A model generated the notes under the pieces. The model was not told where the DNA came from. It searched no databases and was given only the letters and a program-made list of their open reading frames with translations. Source: CAYLXP01 sp964387425 (GTDB taxonomy: Bacteria > Verrucomicrobiota > Kiritimatiellia > UBA8416). From it: a stretch of DNA of 16,364 bases. The stretch spans positions 1-16,364 of the forward strand of contig CAYLXP010000126.1 in NCBI GenBank assembly GCA_964387425.1, written 5' to 3'. Within the stretch, counting starts at the first letter, position 1; the number at the start of each line of letters is the position of its first letter. The translations under genes and the position numbers were made by a program. Shown here in pieces: positions 13,989 to 16,364 of the stretch.

Positions 13989-15290
13989 ATGAGCCTTGAA
14001 ACAACCAGCGCAGAAACACTGGCACTTCATGCCGGGCAGGTAGCAGACCCCACCACGGGCGCCCGGGCGGTGCCGATTTACCAGACGACGAGTTTCGTGT
14101 TCAACGACTCGGAGCATGCGGCGAATCTCTTTGCCCTCAAAGAGTTCGGCAACATCTACACCCGCCTGATGAACCCGACAACGGATGTGGTTGAGAAGCG
14201 CATCGCGGCCCTCGAGGGCGGCGTCGGCGGCCTCGCGACATCGAGCGGCATGGCGGCGATCTTCCTGTCGATCCACACGATTGCAGCGGCAGGTGATCAC
14301 GCGATCGTATCGTCATCGCTGTACGGCGGCACGGACACGCTGTTCCGCTACACACTGCCGAAGCTCGGTATCGAGGTGACATTCATCGATGACATCACGC
14401 CGGAAAAGGTAGCGGCCGCCATCCAGCCAAACACGAAGATCGTGTACTTCGAGACGCTGGGCAATCCGAAGGGCGATGTCCCGGACCTTGCCGGCATTGC
14501 GGATGTGGCCCATGCTGAGGGCATTGCGACGATCGTGGACAACACCTTTGCTCCCACGCTCTGCCGTCCCATTGAGCACGGCATCGACATCGTGGTGCAC
14601 TCCTGCACCAAGTGGATCGGCGGACACGGGACCTCGATTGGCGGCATCATTGTCGACAGCGGCAAGTTCAACTGGGGCTCAGGCCGCTATCCCGGCTTCA
14701 CGGAGCCGGACGGCGCCTACCACGGCTTGGTCTACTGGGATGCCCTTCAGGACGTGCCCGGGATGGGGAACGTGGCGTTTATCATCAAGGCCCGCGTGGA
14801 CGGAATGCGGAACATCGGGCTCTGCCCGAGTCCGTTCAACTCATTCCTCTTCCTCCAGGGGCTGGAGACCTTGCCACTGCGCATCAAGCAGCAGAGCGCG
14901 AATGCACAGGCATTGGCCGAATGGCTGCAGGAGCAGGATGGCGTCGAGTGGGTCTCCTACACGGGACTCAGCGATCACCCCTACAACGAGATTGCCGGCA
15001 AGTACCTGACCGGCGGTTTCGGTGCCGTGCTCGGTTTCGGTATCAAGGGCGGGCTTGAAGCAGGCGCGAAGTTCATCGATTCGGTGAAGTTGGCCAGCCA
15101 TCTTGCCAACGTTGGTGACGCCAAGACCCTCGTGCTGCATCCGGCCTCGACGAGTCATCAGCAGATGACGGAAGAAGCCCAGCTTGCTGCCGGTGTGACT
15201 CCCGAGTTCGTGCGGGTAGCCGTGGGCCTTGAGAACATCGAGGACATCAAGGCTGACTTCGCGCAGGCTCTGGCAGCGAGCGCAGGCTAG
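13989..15290 (+). CDS. metY: O-acetylhomoserine sulfhydrylase (MetY)
   Basis: A 433-residue PLP enzyme of the Cys/Met metabolism family that makes homocysteine from O-acetylhomoserine and a sulfur donor. Visible are YTRLMNPT (57-64), SSGMAA (85-90), DNTFAP (184-189) and the Schiff-base K208 (HSCTKWIGGHGT). The length near 430 and the extra insertion around 225-255 (GRYPGFTEPDGAYHG) are MetY features, absent from the shorter MetB/MetC/MetZ enzymes. AAGGAG (13973-13978) lies 10 nt before the ATG. A second ATG at 13982 opens a 5-codon frame (MNYEP) that overlaps the metY start. The ThiS-like gene begins 4 nt after its stop, which suggests that the sulfur donor may be a protein thiocarboxylate instead of free sulfide. 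No homoserine acetyltransferase gene is in the window. Confidence 0.95.
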   Translation: MSLETTSAETLALHAGQVADPTTGARAVPIYQTTSFVFNDSEHAANLFALKEFGNIYTRLMNPTTDVVEKRIAALEGGVGGLATSSGMAAIFLSIHTIAAAGDHAIVSSSLYGGTDTLFRYTLPKLGIEVTFIDDITPEKVAAAIQPNTKIVYFETLGNPKGDVPDLAGIADVAHAEGIATIVDNTFAPTLCRPIEHGIDIVVHSCTKWIGGHGTSIGGIIVDSGKFNWGSGRYPGFTEPDGAYHGLVYWDALQDVPGMGNVAFIIKARVDGMRNIGLCPSPFNSFLFLQGLETLPLRIKQQSANAQALAEWLQEQDGVEWVSYTGLSDHPYNEIAGKYLTGGFGAVLGFGIKGGLEAGAKFIDSVKLASHLANVGDAKTLVLHPASTSHQQMTEEAQLAAGVTPEFVRVAVGLENIEDIKADFAQALAASAG

Positions 15291-15294
15291 GTCT

Positions 15295-15501
15295 ATGGCT
15301 ATAACGTTAACGGTTAACGGGGAGTCCCTCGAGCTGGAAGGCTCGGGGGACATCCCTGCTCTGATTGGCCAGCTTGGCGCCAACCCGGACCGGGTTGCGG
15401 TTATGGTCAATGATTCGGTCGTCTCTCGCGAAGCGTGGCCAACCGTTACGCTTTCTGCCGGGGACCGGGTTGAGGTCCTTACCTTCGCCGGTGGTGGATA
15501 G
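15295..15501 (+). CDS. ThiS-like ubiquitin-fold sulfur-carrier protein (possible HcyS)
   Basis: A 68-residue beta-grasp protein ending in Gly-Gly-Gly (VEVLTFAGGG), so its C-terminal glycine can be adenylated and converted to a thiocarboxylate without trimming. VNDSVVSREAW and LSAGDRVEVL align with the body of E. coli ThiS (66 residues, INQQIVPREQW and end IAGG). The frame stays open upstream to 15229 within metY, but the ATG at 15295 is chosen because it gives the family length and lies 4 nt after the metY stop, with TAGG as a weak ribosome site. No thiG, thiH, thiC or thiE is adjacent, so a role as sulfur donor to MetY is favoured over thiamine synthesis. The candidate activating enzyme is the ThiF-like protein at 10888-11655. 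Confidence 0.88.
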   Translation: MAITLTVNGESLELEGSGDIPALIGQLGANPDRVAVMVNDSVVSREAWPTVTLSAGDRVEVLTFAGGG

Positions 15502-15559
15502 TGGGTGCGCGCCGCGTGTGTGCTTGACCGGGCCGATGGCTTCGACGATGATCCGCCGC

Positions 15560-16219
15560 ATGAAAAAGCAGGCGGTGATGTTTGACCTGGATGGGACGCT
15601 GCTCGATACCCTCGAGGATTTGGGGGATGCAGCGAACCTGATGCTGCGTGAGCGCGGCTTTCCCGAGCACGACTATGCCTTCTATCGGCATGCCGTGGGA
15701 GATGGCGCGCGGATGCTGGCGAAACGTTCACTGCCGACGGACCGTCGCGACGAGGCCGCGGTCACGGAAGCCCACGACGCGCTGCGACGACACTATGACG
15801 TGAGCTGGGATGTCAAGACACACCCCTATGACGGCATTCTTGCAGTGCTGGATGAGCTCGTCGCGCGGGACGTTGTGCTAACCGTCCTCTCGAACAAGCC
15901 GGATTCGGGCGTCCAGAAATGCGTGTCGCGTTTTCTCCCCGTGGACTGCTTCGCAGTCATTCGGGGCGTGGTTCCTGGGGGCCCTCTCAAGCCGGACCCT
16001 GCCGCGGCGCTTGCCATCGTGGAGGATCTGCAGATCCCGCTCGACGCGTGGCTCTACGTGGGCGATACGAATACCGACATGCAGACCGCACGGGCAGCCG
16101 GTATGTTCGCGGTTGGCTGCACCTGGGGGTTCCGGGATCGGGAAGAGCTTATCGCCTACGGTGCTGACGCCATCATTGACCACCCCGCAGAGCTACTGCC
16201 GCTATTCCCGGCCGACTGA
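15560..16219 (+). CDS. HAD-superfamily hydrolase, phosphoglycolate phosphatase (Gph)-like
   Basis: A 219-residue phosphatase of HAD subfamily IA. Motif I is FDLDGT with nucleophile D9 and D11, motif II is LSNKP with S111, motif III is LKPDP with K144, and motif IV is VGDTNTDM with D169 and D173. The helical cap is at about 16-85. Overall shape and TLLDTLEDLG favour Gph-type enzymes, which remove 2-phosphoglycolate, but substrate cannot be fixed by sequence. The start is uncertain: ATG at 15536, 15548 and 15560 are all in frame and none has a good ribosome site. The last gives the usual N-terminus right before the first beta strand. It follows the ThiS-like gene by 58 nt and may be read from the same transcript. 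Confidence 0.88.
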   Translation: MKKQAVMFDLDGTLLDTLEDLGDAANLMLRERGFPEHDYAFYRHAVGDGARMLAKRSLPTDRRDEAAVTEAHDALRRHYDVSWDVKTHPYDGILAVLDELVARDVVLTVLSNKPDSGVQKCVSRFLPVDCFAVIRGVVPGGPLKPDPAAALAIVEDLQIPLDAWLYVGDTNTDMQTARAAGMFAVGCTWGFRDREELIAYGADAIIDHPAELLPLFPAD

Positions 16220-16364
16220 GCCGTGTGAGTCTCAACATGCTTTCGCACAGGCGCCGGAGGTCACCCGGTTCAGTACCTCTGGGTGTGGGCTGCGCCAATC
16301 CCGTTCCAAGAGCCAATTGCGCTGTTGAATTGGCCAGTGGTAGCAGTGCGAATTCGAGGTGCCT
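16220..16364. other. Right-edge non-coding stretch, nothing recognised except a hairpin
   Basis: No gene was recognised in the last 145 bp. A perfect 7-bp inverted repeat, GCCAATT (16312-16318) and AATTGGC (16328-16334), has a 9-nt loop and no T-run, so it is not a clear terminator. No tRNA fold was recognised on either strand. Confidence 0.4.

Noticed and set aside
15295..15501. Reading the ThiS-like and ThiF-like genes as thiamine synthesis genes.
   Set aside because: Not excluded, but no thiC, thiG, thiH, thiE or TPP riboswitch is visible and both genes sit with cysK or metY.
16312..16334. Hairpin at the right edge as a terminator for the phosphatase gene or part of a tRNA.
   Set aside because: There is no T-run, it is about 90 bp past the stop, and no tRNA arms can be drawn around it.

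Overview
The window reads as chromosomal DNA of a GC-rich (roughly 60%), anaerobic or facultatively anaerobic, fermentative bacterium. The main evidence is a nearly complete [FeFe]-hydrogenase locus with all three H-cluster maturases, NADH-linked diaphorase subunits and a Rex redox repressor. The organism cannot be named from the sequence. A member of the Kiritimatiellota/Verrucomicrobia-like (PVC) lineages is a guess from general gene style only.

Left two thirds (1-9600, all minus strand). The first operon, read from about 9540 down to 3163, is: receiver-histidine kinase, hydG, hydE, aspA (aspartase), hydF. Its genes overlap or lie 2 bp apart. A 204-bp gap then holds a promoter and a perfect TCTGTGA-N6-TCACAGA palindrome that fits a Rex operator. 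The second operon is rex, a stand-alone receiver protein, hydC (NuoE-like) and hydB (NuoF-like), the last cut by the left edge. The catalytic hydrogenase subunit is expected just outside the window. The kinase's receiver has Ser where the phosphoacceptor Asp should be. The stand-alone receiver keeps its Asp but has no output domain.

Middle (9461-9898). A 438-bp non-coding stretch holds the maturation-operon promoter, a REP/iREP-like pair of 31-bp inverted repeats beginning near GTAG, a perfect tandem 15-bp duplication, and an 11-bp hairpin just after cysK.

Right third (9899-16219), sulfur and redox genes. A minus-strand pair (a ThiF/MoeB-type E1 enzyme and cysK) diverges from a plus-strand group (Rrf2 regulator, 2-Cys peroxiredoxin, small unknown Cys protein) that ends in a strong intrinsic terminator. 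A second plus-strand group follows: a second Rrf2 regulator with its own promoter and operator-like repeat, metY (O-acetylhomoserine sulfhydrylase), a ThiS-like sulfur carrier ending in Gly-Gly-Gly, and a Gph-type HAD phosphatase. MetY next to a ThiS-like carrier, with an E1 enzyme nearby, suggests protein-thiocarboxylate-dependent homocysteine synthesis like the HcyS/HcyF/MetY route described in Wolinella succinogenes. The carrier ends directly in Gly-Gly-Gly, and no JAMM protease gene is present in the window.

Together the genes link NAD(H) redox sensing and H2 metabolism with sulfur assimilation and peroxide defence under two Fe-S-type Rrf2 regulators. No tRNA, rRNA, CRISPR array, insertion sequence or phage gene was recognised.
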